Assembly: GCF_903970965.1 (NCBI RefSeq)
Contig: NZ_CAJCKW010000001.1
Span: forward strand, 676,803 to 740,802
Reading direction: 5' to 3'
Length of the DNA stretch: 64,000 nt
Source: Aureimonas sp. ME7
GTDB lineage: Bacteria > Pseudomonadota > Alphaproteobacteria > Rhizobiales > Rhizobiaceae
The position numbers and the translations under genes were made by a program. The notes under the pieces are model-generated. The model did no database searches and was not told the DNA's origin. It saw nothing but the letters and a program-made list of their open reading frames with translations. Position 1 is the first letter of the stretch. Every line of letters starts with the position of its first letter. Shown one piece after another: positions 8,603-17,900 of the stretch.

Positions 8603-9220
8603 CTACCAGCCGACGACGTTGCCGGCCGTACCGACGATGCGTCGGGCCATGGACAGGCCGCCGCGTGTAGCGATCGAAACGAAGCCCGCCTGCGAAGGGG
8701 CGCTGTCGTCGTCTTCGATCTCGGACGGGCCGTTGACGATCGGCGCCGTGACCTCCATCACGGGATCGGCCATCCGTTGCACAGGTGCGGGAGGCACCGC
8801 AGCCCGCGGCTTGTTGAACGCAAGCAAGGGATCGCGGGACTCGCAGCCGGGCTGGCATCGGTCGAAGAGCATGACGTCGCTGAGACCATTGCTTTTCCCT
8901 TTGGACGCGAGCCGCTCGGGTGGGAGGACGGGAACTGGCGCTTCGCGTTGCCGCCAGACGGGAAAGCGACCGGCCTTCACGTCGGCATCCGTCCGATCCA
9001 ATGCGAAGGACCGCGAGGAAGGTGGTTCGGTGGTTGCGATGGGGCGACTCAAAGCCTCCTGGGTGCCGGACGGGCCGGAAGGGCCAACTTCGGCGATCAC
9101 TCGCTGCGAGGGGAGGAACTCCGGGCCGAAGCGTACGGCGACCTGAATCCCTGCCATGACTGTGCTGGAGACGATGGCCTGGACGAGAAGGCGGCGAAGG
9201 AAACTGCGCATGACGGTCAT
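8603..9220 (-). CDS. Hypothetical protein with N-terminal membrane anchor
   Basis: A 205-residue protein that I do not recognise. The N-terminus (MTVMRSFLRRLLVQAIVSST) looks like an uncleaved signal anchor or signal peptide. The rest is proline/serine-rich and probably disordered or periplasmic, with a cysteine pair in RCQPGCES. It ends four bases from the sensor kinase stop on the other strand and follows the 81-residue gene by three bases, so the two small genes are an operon convergent with the two-component system. They could be its partners or targets; that is only a positional inference. Confidence 0.6.
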   Translation of the reverse strand: MTVMRSFLRRLLVQAIVSSTVMAGIQVAVRFGPEFLPSQRVIAEVGPSGPSGTQEALSRPIATTEPPSSRSFALDRTDADVKAGRFPVWRQREAPVPVLPPERLASKGKSNGLSDVMLFDRCQPGCESRDPLLAFNKPRAAVPPAPVQRMADPVMEVTAPIVNGPSEIEDDDSAPSQAGFVSIATRGGLSMARRIVGTAGNVVGW

Positions 9221-9223
9221 GGC

Positions 9224-9469
9224 TCATTCTGCCTTGGACGCAACGTCGAGAAGGCCCCGCTCGTCACGTGCCGCGCATGTGTCGATGGTTTGCTCCGGCG
9301 CAGGCATCCGGAGCAACGTGTCGGCCTGGACTGACGAGGAAGCGGATTGATCCGCCGACCATCTCAGTTCTGGTGTGTAGTAGAGCGCAAGCGCGATCCC
9401 GGTGCAGGCGACGAAGCGGAAGGCGACTTCGCGCTTCGACGTCGGCGTGCAGGTTTTGGTCTGGTCCAT
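9224..9469 (-). CDS. Small membrane protein, unknown function
   Basis: An 81-residue product with one likely membrane helix (VAFRFVACTGIALALYY, about 15-31) and a polar C-terminus. The start at 9469 is the best internal ATG; a longer frame from 9532 adds an arginine/proline-rich stretch that looks non-coding. Three bases separate it from the next gene downstream. No family recognised. Confidence 0.5.
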   Translation of the reverse strand: MDQTKTCTPTSKREVAFRFVACTGIALALYYTPELRWSADQSASSSVQADTLLRMPAPEQTIDTCAARDERGLLDVASKAE

Positions 9470-10390
9470 GTCCCATGGGTCCCCGTTGATCGGGGCAAGG
9501 GGTAGGCGCTGCCTGCGGCCGAAGGGCGTCACCGACGTGACGAAACGTTACGTTTGGTATCCGATGCGTCCTGGCCACATGTCGTCCGCCGCCGATGAGC
9601 CGTCGTGCTGCCTTTGACCGTGAGTTCACGAAAGCCGCGCGTTCCGCCGTGCCAGCGGCAGACGCGATCGTGGGCTGCTGCCATGTCGGTTCAACGTTAT
9701 CAGACAGGTGCTGGTGCGAGTCGATGGCGGCCTGCGGCGTTGGGCACTCGTCTTGCGTCTGGTGTGACAAGACGGCTTCGACCCGCTCGTCTCTATGCGC
9801 TCGGCAGAAAACCGTCGTAGACAATTTCGCTCATCACATCGGAAGCGCTTCGTCGCCAACTGCAGTCTGACGGAAAGACCTGCAAAGGGCAGGTCCGCAA
9901 CGCGTCGATGACAGTGACTGTGAACCCGGTGTCAGCGACGATGGCGGGAAGGACACGCCGCCGATGCTCCCTGCATCGATGCAGTGACAATAAGGGCGCT
10001 GTCCTTGATCTCCTGACGGTCGACAGCCGACCCAGTTGGAACGACGGCCGAGAGCGAAAAGCGGCACGACGTCGCGACGATCCCCCAGGGAGCCAGCAAT
10101 AGCTCAGCCCAACTGCTTCAGTTGCGAGCCAAGCCAAGGACTCGCCGCAAGACACCCGCCAAGGGGGCACAATTGCAGGCATGTTTACGACCGCGGGACT
10201 TCCGTCATCCTTCACGGCAGGCTGGGATCGGCACTCTGGGCACGCAGGCGCCGGGGGCGGATCCGACTAAGTCGATCACGTTGGAATCGGGGTCATTCAT
10301 ATCGCTGTCCTATGACAACTAAGGGGCGAACTGGTACTGTTCGTTGGATTGACTGACTGGCTGTAGGCCGGTGATCGCGAGTTCGTTCTG
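9470..10390. other. About 920 bases with no convincing gene
   Basis: Several short frames are open on both strands, but none combines a start signal with protein-like composition. The region separates the small convergent operon from the DUF2188 pair and should hold promoters for both. Its composition is less extreme in GC than the flanks. No RNA gene, repeat or insertion sequence was recognised. Confidence 0.5.
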
Positions 10391-10777
10391 ATGGCGAAGA
10401 CTCCGAAGGGGAAGACGGCTGGATCCTATCGCACCGTGGGCCAGACCTACGACGGCGTTCGTGTCGTCGCACCGAAGACGAAGTCGAAGACCTTCACGGA
10501 GGCGGAAGTCCGCCGTGCCATCCGAAAGGCGTTGAACGAAGTCGGCTCCAGTCCTCGGCCGAAGCCGCTGGGACAGACCGACGCCGTGCGCGTGGAGCCG
10601 ACCGATGACGGTCGCTACAAAGTGAAGCGCAAGAACGCCAAGCGCGCCAGCGCCATCGTCGACACGCAGAAGGAAGGGATCGAAAGGGCCCGGGAACTGG
10701 AGCCGGGACAGGCGCCTATCGTCAAGCGGGTCCGTCGCTCGCCCGGGCAGAAGAAGGGCACATGGCGAAAGACGTGA
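10391..10777 (+). CDS. DUF2188-domain protein
   Basis: A strongly basic 128-residue protein. The C-terminal half fits the DUF2188 pattern: DDGRYKVKRKNAKRAS, then DTQKEGIERARELE, an alternating strand-helix module often found in small accessory genes. The N-terminal half (KTFTEAEVRRAIRKALNE) is a helical, lysine/arginine-rich segment that could touch nucleic acid. Its last 16 bases overlap the start of the next gene in another frame, so the two are almost certainly co-expressed. No Shine-Dalgarno sequence is obvious before the ATG. Function unknown. Confidence 0.7.
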   Translation: MAKTPKGKTAGSYRTVGQTYDGVRVVAPKTKSKTFTEAEVRRAIRKALNEVGSSPRPKPLGQTDAVRVEPTDDGRYKVKRKNAKRASAIVDTQKEGIERARELEPGQAPIVKRVRRSPGQKKGTWRKT

Positions 10778-11469
10778 AGCGCGCAGTCCGGCGCCAGCGA
10801 CGGGAGAAGCCAGTGGGTCTGAACGACCTCGACGTCTTCATCAACTGTCCCTTCGACGACACGTACAAGCCGATCTTCAACGCCATCGTCTACACGGTCG
10901 TGCGGTCCGGTTACCGTGCACGCTGCGCGCTTGAGACCGACGACGCGGCGGAGAATCGTCTCTTCAAGATCATCAAGATCGTTCGGGAGTGCCGCTTCGC
11001 GGTCCACGACATCTCGCGCACGGCAGCCGATGGCAACCCTCCGTTGCCTCGCTTCAACATGCCCCTCGAACTGGGTCTGTGGCTCGGGGCACGGCACCTC
11101 GGTGGCGCCGAACAGCAGGAGAAGCGCTGCATCGTCTTCGACGTTGAACAGTATCGCTTCCAAAGGTTCATTTCAGACATAGCGGGACAAGACATCCATG
11201 CGCATGGGTCGCGTATCGCGACCCTGATCTCCGAGCTGTCCGCTTGGTTGCGCCACCTTCCCGGTGGCGAACACCCGGGCGGCGGGGAAGCGATCATGCG
11301 CGAGTACGAGCAGTTCGAGGCTCTTCTGCCCGGCATGTGCGACGACATGAACATGACCGTCGGCGAGCTGAAATTTACCGACTTCAACCAGATCGTCTCC
11401 GAATACGTCATCTCCCTGAAACAGCCTCCAGAGCCGATCGCGGGCGATCCAGCCGCTGCACATGCTTGA
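10762..11469 (+). CDS. TIR / nucleoside deoxyribosyltransferase-like protein, possible defence effector
   Basis: A 235-residue protein with a flavodoxin-like alpha/beta pattern. Visible motifs are VFINCPFDDTY (25-35), VHDISR (81-86) and FNMPLELGLWLGA (98-110), with E103 where nucleoside 2-deoxyribosyltransferases and TIR domains keep their catalytic glutamate. I remember the same VFINCPFD...HDISR...PLELGL pattern from proteins in bacterial accessory islands, but not a confirmed name or activity. A nucleotide- or NAD-cleaving effector is plausible inference. The start at 10762 follows an AGAAGG site and lies inside the DUF2188 gene, implying a two-gene unit. The C-terminal third is helical and ends in a proline-rich tail. 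Confidence 0.65.
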   Translation: MAKDVKRAVRRQRREKPVGLNDLDVFINCPFDDTYKPIFNAIVYTVVRSGYRARCALETDDAAENRLFKIIKIVRECRFAVHDISRTAADGNPPLPRFNMPLELGLWLGARHLGGAEQQEKRCIVFDVEQYRFQRFISDIAGQDIHAHGSRIATLISELSAWLRHLPGGEHPGGGEAIMREYEQFEALLPGMCDDMNMTVGELKFTDFNQIVSEYVISLKQPPEPIAGDPAAAHA

Positions 11470-11868
11470 CGCCCTCATCGCGGCGGGGAGCGATTGCAGA
11501 ATGGCAACGCACAGTACGACATCGCTCTCGGGAAGCAATCGACTACTGTTCCTGGACGACTACCGACCGCCGCGTCGACTTCCGAACGCCGTCCCCTACT
11601 GGATAACGTCAGCTCGCTCGGATCCGAACCAAGCTTGAACTGAAGAAGGCACGGGGCGACCGTCCCCACGCTCGGTCCTTCGGTCATCGAGTGTCAAACG
11701 ACCTGCGAACCGGGGTCGGCCACGTTTCCGTTAACGACTAGGGCGCTTCGATGAGACGGGGTTCACGGTAGGGTTGACGGCGCTCGGGTCGACGAAGCCT
11801 CCGCGACATGAAGAGGACAAGGAGATCGCCTACGTTTCGCCGGGTCCGAAATTCGGAAGGTCGTCTCG
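11470..11868. other. 399-base region without a gene
   Basis: No frame on either strand looks coding. The DNA is locally less GC-rich around 11500-11760. It presumably carries the end of the DUF2188/TIR-like transcript and the promoter of the DUF433 gene. Confidence 0.5.
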
Positions 11869-12141
11869 ATGCAAACCTCACACCCTGTCTTCGGTGACCT
11901 CGTCACCGCCAACAGGCTCGTCCGTGGCGGCCGCTGGGTGTTCCGCGGGACGATCGTGACGCTCGACGACGTTTTCGCGGACCTCGATGCGGGAATGAGC
12001 GTGGAAGAGGTCTGGGAGAAACATGGAGCCCTTGAGTGGGCCGATTTGGAAGCGGTCGCAGCACACGCGCCCCGGCGCCATGTCTCCGCAACCGCTGTTA
12101 AGGTGGAGGGTCGACGTCGGTCGGCGTCAGGCCGGACATGA
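11869..12141 (+). CDS. DUF433-domain protein (VapB45-antitoxin-like), no partner seen
   Basis: A 90-residue protein whose core, IVTLDDVFADLDAGMSVEEVWEKH and then ADLEAVAAHA, fits the DUF433 pattern: a helix-turn-helix-like fold that in some loci is the antitoxin of a PIN-like toxin. GGAAGG precedes the ATG. No PIN-domain gene follows; the next 150 bases are only fragmentarily open. It is either an orphan, has lost its toxin, or acts alone as a DNA-binding protein. Confidence 0.6.
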   Translation: MQTSHPVFGDLVTANRLVRGGRWVFRGTIVTLDDVFADLDAGMSVEEVWEKHGALEWADLEAVAAHAPRRHVSATAVKVEGRRRSASGRT

Positions 12142-12305
12142 CATGGACGAAGCCGCTCCTCATGGCCTTGGCGTAGGCGAGGTCGTACCCGACGCCGTCG
12201 CTGAACTCGGCCTCGCGCCCCGAATGGCAGGCGATCCCCTTCTGCCGCGGGCAGGGTCGCGCGCCGGCGGGTCTATCCGGACGAAGCCCAGCACGTGCTC
12301 ACGGC

Positions 12306-12579
12306 ACTAGTCGGTGGAGTGCGACAAGAGGTTCTGGAACTCGGATCCGCCAGCTGGTGGTTCGCCGATGGGAAGCCGATGGCAGTGCCGCGGAGCCGAG
12401 GCTTCCTCGAGCGACTCCGGTCCTCGCAGCTCTTCCAGCGCGATTCCTGCATCTTGTAGATATCCTCCGGCTTAAAGCGGTGGCGGGCAGCCGTACACAT
12501 GGTCTCGCCGACCGCGAAGAGCCCGACCGCCATGACCACGACGTCGATGCCGTCGAGGAGTTCGGGGATGCGAGCGCGC
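12306..12579 (-). pseudogene. tctA fragment (tripartite tricarboxylate transporter large subunit), frameshifted
   Basis: Read leftwards, this stretch encodes a TctA-family segment: IPELLDGIDVVVMAVGLFAVGET, then CEDRSRSRKPRLRGTAIGFP. A one-base shift at TTCCCATCGG is then needed before the frame resumes as IGEPPAGGSEFQNLLSHSTD and a stop. The family has ...PxLRGTxIGFPxGxLPAGGAEIPTFLSY at this place. Only about 90 of roughly 500 residues remain, with no start and an internal frameshift, so it is a relic. It marks a past deletion or insertion between the DUF433 gene and the methyltransferase gene. Confidence 0.8.
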
Positions 12580-12732
12580 CTCCGGCGAGGCGACCGCAAG
12601 AACCTCGCGCTCGACAACTTCGGCGGACGACGGGAATTGACTGCCAGAGGGCAGGGTGAACAGACGGCTTGAAGGCTGGCAGACGTCCCTGGCGTCGGCC
12701 GCCGACAGGCGCACGAGGTTCTCGACGAGACG

Positions 12733-14742
12733 TCAACCTGTGGGGGGTGCGGAGTCCGCTCGGCGTGCGTTGGGTCCAGCCGAAACTGCGTGGGGCAGAT
12801 CCGATGCTGCACGGAGAGACTCGAGATCCAGGTGGATCCGCTTGGGTGCGCTTGCCAGCTGGATGGCCGCGTCGCGTCGCGTCGCTACTTCCTGCGACCG
12901 GCCGGTCGCCGCCACGTGGTTCCGGCGCATGGCCTCGTGGACGTGTTGCCGGATCGGGTCGAACGTCTCGCTTGTCAGCGCGGACGCGATCGCGCATCCG
13001 AGGTGCATGGCAACGGGTGCGGGGAACGCATTGGCGATCTGCCGGAAGATGTCCTTCTTCTCGCCGTGCCACGGCCAGTCGACGGGGAAGGCCTGGAGCC
13101 GCGCCAGCATCGCATTCGTGGCCTCGACGGGACCCTCATGGTCGGCCGCGGGCGGGTCGTCGCCGATCCTCGTTTGTACGAACCCCATCTGGCCCCAGAC
13201 GAGCGCGGACTTGCGCTGCCCGAAGTCGATGCCCTGCTTCTTGTCGCTGCCTCCCGTGATCGTCGGAGTCGCCCGGTCCATGCCCACCATGAACTCCTCG
13301 GTCGGCGTCCATCCCGCGGCAGTGAACTGGGTCAAGAGGGCGTCGGTCGCAGTCCGGGGCGTCACCTCGTGATTGAAGATCGGCGTCGGCCAGGAGAAGC
13401 GCGCCATCGCCTTCGGCTCCTTGAACGCCACGAGGACAGCCCGCCGGCGCTTCTGGGCGACACCGAAATGGGAGGCGTCGACCTTCCCCCATTCAGCGGT
13501 GTATCCAAGCTCCTCCAGACGGGCGAGGATGCGGAAGCGGTGCATGTCGTTGTCCGGTTCGAAGACGCCCATGACGTTCTCGAGCATGACGGCCCGGGGG
13601 CGGAGGCGCTCCACGAGGCGCAGGGCCTCAGGGAACAGGTCGCGGTCGTCGTCCGCGCCCTTCCGCTCGCCGGATTGGGAATATGGCTGGCAGGGTACGC
13701 CACCCGCGAGCAGGTCAACCGGACCGAGGTCGCCCGGGTCGTAGCCGACAAGGTCCGCCTCGACGACGTGGTCCGGCCCAAAGGCGGCGCGCAAGGTTGC
13801 GCAGGCGTGGGGGTTGCGCTCGACGAGGGCAACATGCCGGAAACCTGCCTTCGACAGACCTGCCGCTTGGCCGCCGCCTCCAGCGCAGATCTCGACCGCA
13901 GTCAGGCCGTGGCGGAACGCGGACGAGAGCGACCGCATGGTCGGGGCCGGGGTTGGGATCGGCGACGCTGGGACGGAGGCGCGAGTCGCCTCGGGGACGG
14001 GCGCCTCGGCGGACGGCGACATTGCGGCGGCGACCCTGGCGAGGCGCCGTGCGGTTTCGTAAATGCCCCGGGCGTCGGCGGCGGCTAGGTCGGCGACCGC
14101 GCGCGCAAGGGCATCCGGCTGGAGCGGCTCCCCGCCTACCGGCCGGAGGGCGAGCGCCTTCACGACCGGTGCGATCGCGCGGGCGCGCACCGCGACTTCG
14201 GCCAGCAGCGCCTCGTCCGTCGGATCGAGGTCTGCGGCGAGCCTGGCGATGCGGTCGACTTCCTCCACGAATGCAGCGGACAGGACGCGCATGCTGCGGC
14301 GCAGCGACGCCCTCGCCGACGGCGGTGCCGACGTCTGGGTGCCCCCGCGGACGATGGACTTGGCTTCCGCCACCGACAGGGCGCGACCGGACGCGATGGC
14401 AGCAAGGGCGCGCTCCCGCCCGGCCTCCGGGGCGCAAGCGACGGTCACGGCGACGCTCGGGCTGACGTTCCGCTTGGTCAGCCAGTCCTTCCGTGATCCG
14501 AGGACCAGAAAAGTCTTCCGGTACCCGAGCGCGGTCCTCGGCTCGATCCCGCACTGGGACTTCACCCAGGCGGAGAAGGTGCCGTCGCAAAGGGCGGCCG
14601 CCTCCTCGAGTGCTTCGCCGGCCGCGAACACGTCGGCCAGTCCCCGCTTGCCCATCGAACGCAGGCCTCCCCGGATCTGCCGCAGGCGGTCGGCCTTGAT
14701 GCGGTCAGCGGACGGCACGCGTTCGGTGCTGGGCTTGGTCAT
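12733..14742 (-). CDS. dcm: DNA (cytosine-5-)-methyltransferase with N-terminal helical domain
   Basis: A 669-residue protein. The C5-methyltransferase domain begins near residue 280: motif I VEICAGGGGQAAG, motif IV GGVPCQPYSQSG with catalytic C351, motif VI LENV (387-390), motif VIII QKRRR (430-434) and motif X NAFP (571-574). In front is a 270-residue extension whose first part (about 23-131, GLRSMGKRGLADVFAAGEAL ... ERALAAIASGRALSVAEA) resembles DUF3102-like regions seen on accessory methylases. An orphan copy of that part lies at 40.7-41.1 kb. It transfers methyl groups from SAM to cytosine, probably protecting host DNA from the two nuclease-bearing proteins encoded divergently. The 70-residue C-terminal tail past motif X is low-complexity. 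Confidence 0.9.
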   Translation of the reverse strand: MTKPSTERVPSADRIKADRLRQIRGGLRSMGKRGLADVFAAGEALEEAAALCDGTFSAWVKSQCGIEPRTALGYRKTFLVLGSRKDWLTKRNVSPSVAVTVACAPEAGRERALAAIASGRALSVAEAKSIVRGGTQTSAPPSARASLRRSMRVLSAAFVEEVDRIARLAADLDPTDEALLAEVAVRARAIAPVVKALALRPVGGEPLQPDALARAVADLAAADARGIYETARRLARVAAAMSPSAEAPVPEATRASVPASPIPTPAPTMRSLSSAFRHGLTAVEICAGGGGQAAGLSKAGFRHVALVERNPHACATLRAAFGPDHVVEADLVGYDPGDLGPVDLLAGGVPCQPYSQSGERKGADDDRDLFPEALRLVERLRPRAVMLENVMGVFEPDNDMHRFRILARLEELGYTAEWGKVDASHFGVAQKRRRAVLVAFKEPKAMARFSWPTPIFNHEVTPRTATDALLTQFTAAGWTPTEEFMVGMDRATPTITGGSDKKQGIDFGQRKSALVWGQMGFVQTRIGDDPPAADHEGPVEATNAMLARLQAFPVDWPWHGEKKDIFRQIANAFPAPVAMHLGCAIASALTSETFDPIRQHVHEAMRRNHVAATGRSQEVATRRDAAIQLASAPKRIHLDLESLRAASDLPHAVSAGPNARRADSAPPTG

Positions 14743-14986
14743 GGGGCGAATCCCGTCGTGGCTCTCGTCGCCATCCTGCGTCGCGGGACGTCAAGGTTCC
14801 GGGAACCGGATCGTTAGGATTGCAGCGATCGTCGTGTCGTAAAGCCTCGGCACCCGCCAGCTCTCCGAACGATGCTCGCGCCTCACCGACAGGTCGCCAC
14901 AAACGCGTGCAGTCGCCTCGCGTCCAGATTGCGCCCGCGAATCCGATGCGGTCTAGTCGGGGCCTTCCCTTGCGCAAGGCGATTCG
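14743..14986. promoter_or_regulatory. Divergent promoter region between methyltransferase and helicase-nuclease genes
   Basis: A 244-base non-coding space from which the methyltransferase reads left and the helicase-nuclease reads right. A shared region of this kind would allow modification and restriction activities to be balanced. No regulator gene is adjacent, and no clear dyad or promoter hexamers were identified. Confidence 0.4.
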
Positions 14987-17900
14987 ATGTCCGAAGCCGA
15001 GACTGCCTCAATCTACCAAAGCAGCCTGCCGATCGAGGAGAAGCTGGAGCGGGCGCGCACCGAGCTCCTCGACCTCTCCGCCCGCAACCGACTTCTGAAC
15101 GTCCCACGCATGTCGAAGGCGGCGAAGACAATCGATGTTGTCGACGAGCGGTCCGCCGAGGTCTACCGACTGCTGGCCAAGGACGCGAAGGCGTTCACCT
15201 TCGTGGCGGGCCGGCCCGACCGCGGCGCGTCCGGCGAGGGGAGCGAAACGGAGGAGGAGGATTTTGCCGCCGTCGACCTCGCCCTGCCGGAGGACGTCGA
15301 CGACGCGCTCGACGAGCAGGGCCGCGCCAAGCGCCACCTCGACACCAAGCTCCAGACGCGGATGACGCCCAAGGGCCTCCAGAAGCGGCTCCTCGACCTC
15401 TACCACGACGCCCGGACGCTGGAGGAGGAGCAGGGCGTGAACGTCCTCTTCCTTGCGCTCGGCATGCTCCGCTGGGTCGACCCGAACAACAAGGAGAACG
15501 TTCGGCACGCCCCGCTCGTCCTCGTGCCCGTGCGCCTCGAGCGCGGCGCGGCCGGCGAACGCTTCCGCCTGCGGGTGCGGCCCGAGGATCAGACGTCGAA
15601 CCTGTCGCTCGAGGCGTACCTTGACCGCGTCCACAAGCTCCGCCTTCCGTCCTTCGAGGGCGGCGACGAGTTCGATCCCGACGCCTACTTCCGCGAGGTC
15701 GCCGAGGCCGTCTCCACGAAGGACGACTGGTCGGTCCTGCCCGACGACATCGTCCTTGGCTTCTTCTCGTTCTCCAAGTTCCTCATGTACCGGGACCTCG
15801 ACCCCGAGAACTGGCCCGTCGACGGGCGCATCACCGACCAGTCCACGATCCGGTCGCTCCTGTCAGACGGATTCGACACGGGCGAGCCTTTGCTGTCGGA
15901 GGACGAGCGGATCGACCGCCATATCGACCCGGCCGACATGCTCCACATCGTCGACAGCGACGGGTCGCAGACGCTCGCCGTCCACGACGTCCGTCGCGGA
16001 CGCGACCTCGTCATCCAGGGGCCGCCCGGGACGGGCAAGTCGCAGACCATCGCCAACGTCATCGCATCGGCCGTCGCGGACGGGAAGACCGTCCTCTTCG
16101 TCGCCGAGAAGATGGCGGCGCTAGAGGTCGTGAAGCGCCGCCTCGACAACGCCGGGGTCGGCGACGCCTGCCTCGAGCTCCACAGCAACAAGGCCAACAA
16201 GCGGGGCCTCCTCGAGGAGCTGCGCCGGACGTGGGAGCTCGGCTCCCCGCGCGGCGAGTTCCCGTCGAGCCTCGCGGGCAAGCTGCGCGAGGCGCGCAAC
16301 GTCCTGAACCTCCACGCCGAACGCATGCACGTGCCGCACTCCGCGTCCGGCCTGACGCCCTACCAGGTGTTCGGCGCGTTGACCAAGCTCAGACAGGAAG
16401 GGCAGCGCCCGGTCGACCTGACGCTCGATGGCGCGACGCGCTGGTCGCCCGACGACCTGTCGGCGCGGCGGCGGCTCCTCGTCGAGTTGACCCAGCGCGT
16501 CGACGAGATCGGGCTGCCCGTCCGTCACCCCTGGCACGGCGTCGGGCTTGACCTCGTCCTGCCGACGACCCTCGAACGGCTGCTCCCTCGCATCGAGGCG
16601 CTCCAGTCGGCCGTCGCCGGGCTGGAGGCCGAGTACGCGGAACTGGCGGGAACGCTTAAGCTGGAGCCGAAGCCCGACACGTTCGCTGGGGCCGCCACCT
16701 TGCGCGAGCGCGCGGACATCCTGGCCCGTGCGCCCGAACTGTCGCCCGAGGCGCTCGGGGCCGCAGCCTGGGACGACCGGCGCGTGGCGATCGCCGACCT
16801 CGTGACGGCGGGTGCGGACTTCCGGCGGCAGGGTGAATCTCTGGGCGACGCCGTCCACCCTTCGGCGCTCGGCATCTCCATTGAAGGACTGGAGGCCCAG
16901 CTCGCCTGGCTGCCGCGCGACTTCCCCGCGGCGGCGTTCGACCGGGCCGCAGAGCTCGCGGACCTGCTTCCGCGCCTGCGTGCCGAGGCCGACCGGCTGG
17001 CCTCGGAACTCGGCGTCCCGGGCCCGGTCGACACGCTCGCCGCCGTCTCTCGCCTCGTCACGACGGGCGAGCGCGTCGCGGCCGCGCCCGACGCAAGCCC
17101 CGAGGCCTTCGCAGCCACCGTCTGGGACCAGGGCGTCGAGCAAGCGGGCGACCTCGCGGAGGCTGTCGAGACGCTCGAGCGCTCGCGCGCGGCCATGGGC
17201 GACCGCGTCCTCGACGTCGCGTGGACGACCGAGGTGTCGGCCGCTCGCCAGGCGCTGGCGACGAACACTGGGTTCCTAAAGTCTTTCAACGGCGACTACC
17301 GCAAGGCGAAGGCGCTGGTGCGCTCGATCCTGCGCAACCCGGACATGCCGACGCAGGAAGTCGTCGACCTTCTCGACACGCTGATGAAGGGGCAGGCCGC
17401 TGCCAAGCGGGTGCGCGACGACGACGCCTTCGGACGCTCGGCCTTTGGCGCTGACTGGCGCGGCGACCGCTCGGCGTCCGCGCCGCTCCTCGCCCTCGTC
17501 GCATGGATGCGCACGTTGCGCGGCCTCGGCGCCGAGCCGCGCCTGATCGCCGGGCGGCTCGCCGAACGGCAGGTCGTCGGCGAGCACGCCGCGCTGGTCC
17601 TTCGCCACGTCGACGCCGCCAAGCCGCTGCTCGAGGCGCTCTGGACGGATCTCGGCACGACGGCCGGCCCCGCGTTCGAGAACGCCGTGTCCGTCGACCG
17701 CGCGCCGCTCGACCTCGTCGAGGCCCGGGTCCGCAATCTCGCCTGGGCCGACGGCCTCTGCCGCGAGATCATGCGCACCGTCCCCGACGCTGTGTCCGAA
17801 CGGCTCGGTCTCGTCGCACGGGGTGCGGCGTGGCAGGCGGCCGCACGGTCGCTCGACGAGCGCGTAGACCTCGGTGGGGAGGCGTTCGGTCCCGCATGGC

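Noticed and set aside
12050..12330. Leftward frame with GREAEFSDGVGYDLAYAKAM as a possible gene fragment
   Set aside because: About 50 residues look protein-like, but there is no start, it overlaps the DUF433 gene end, and no family could be named.
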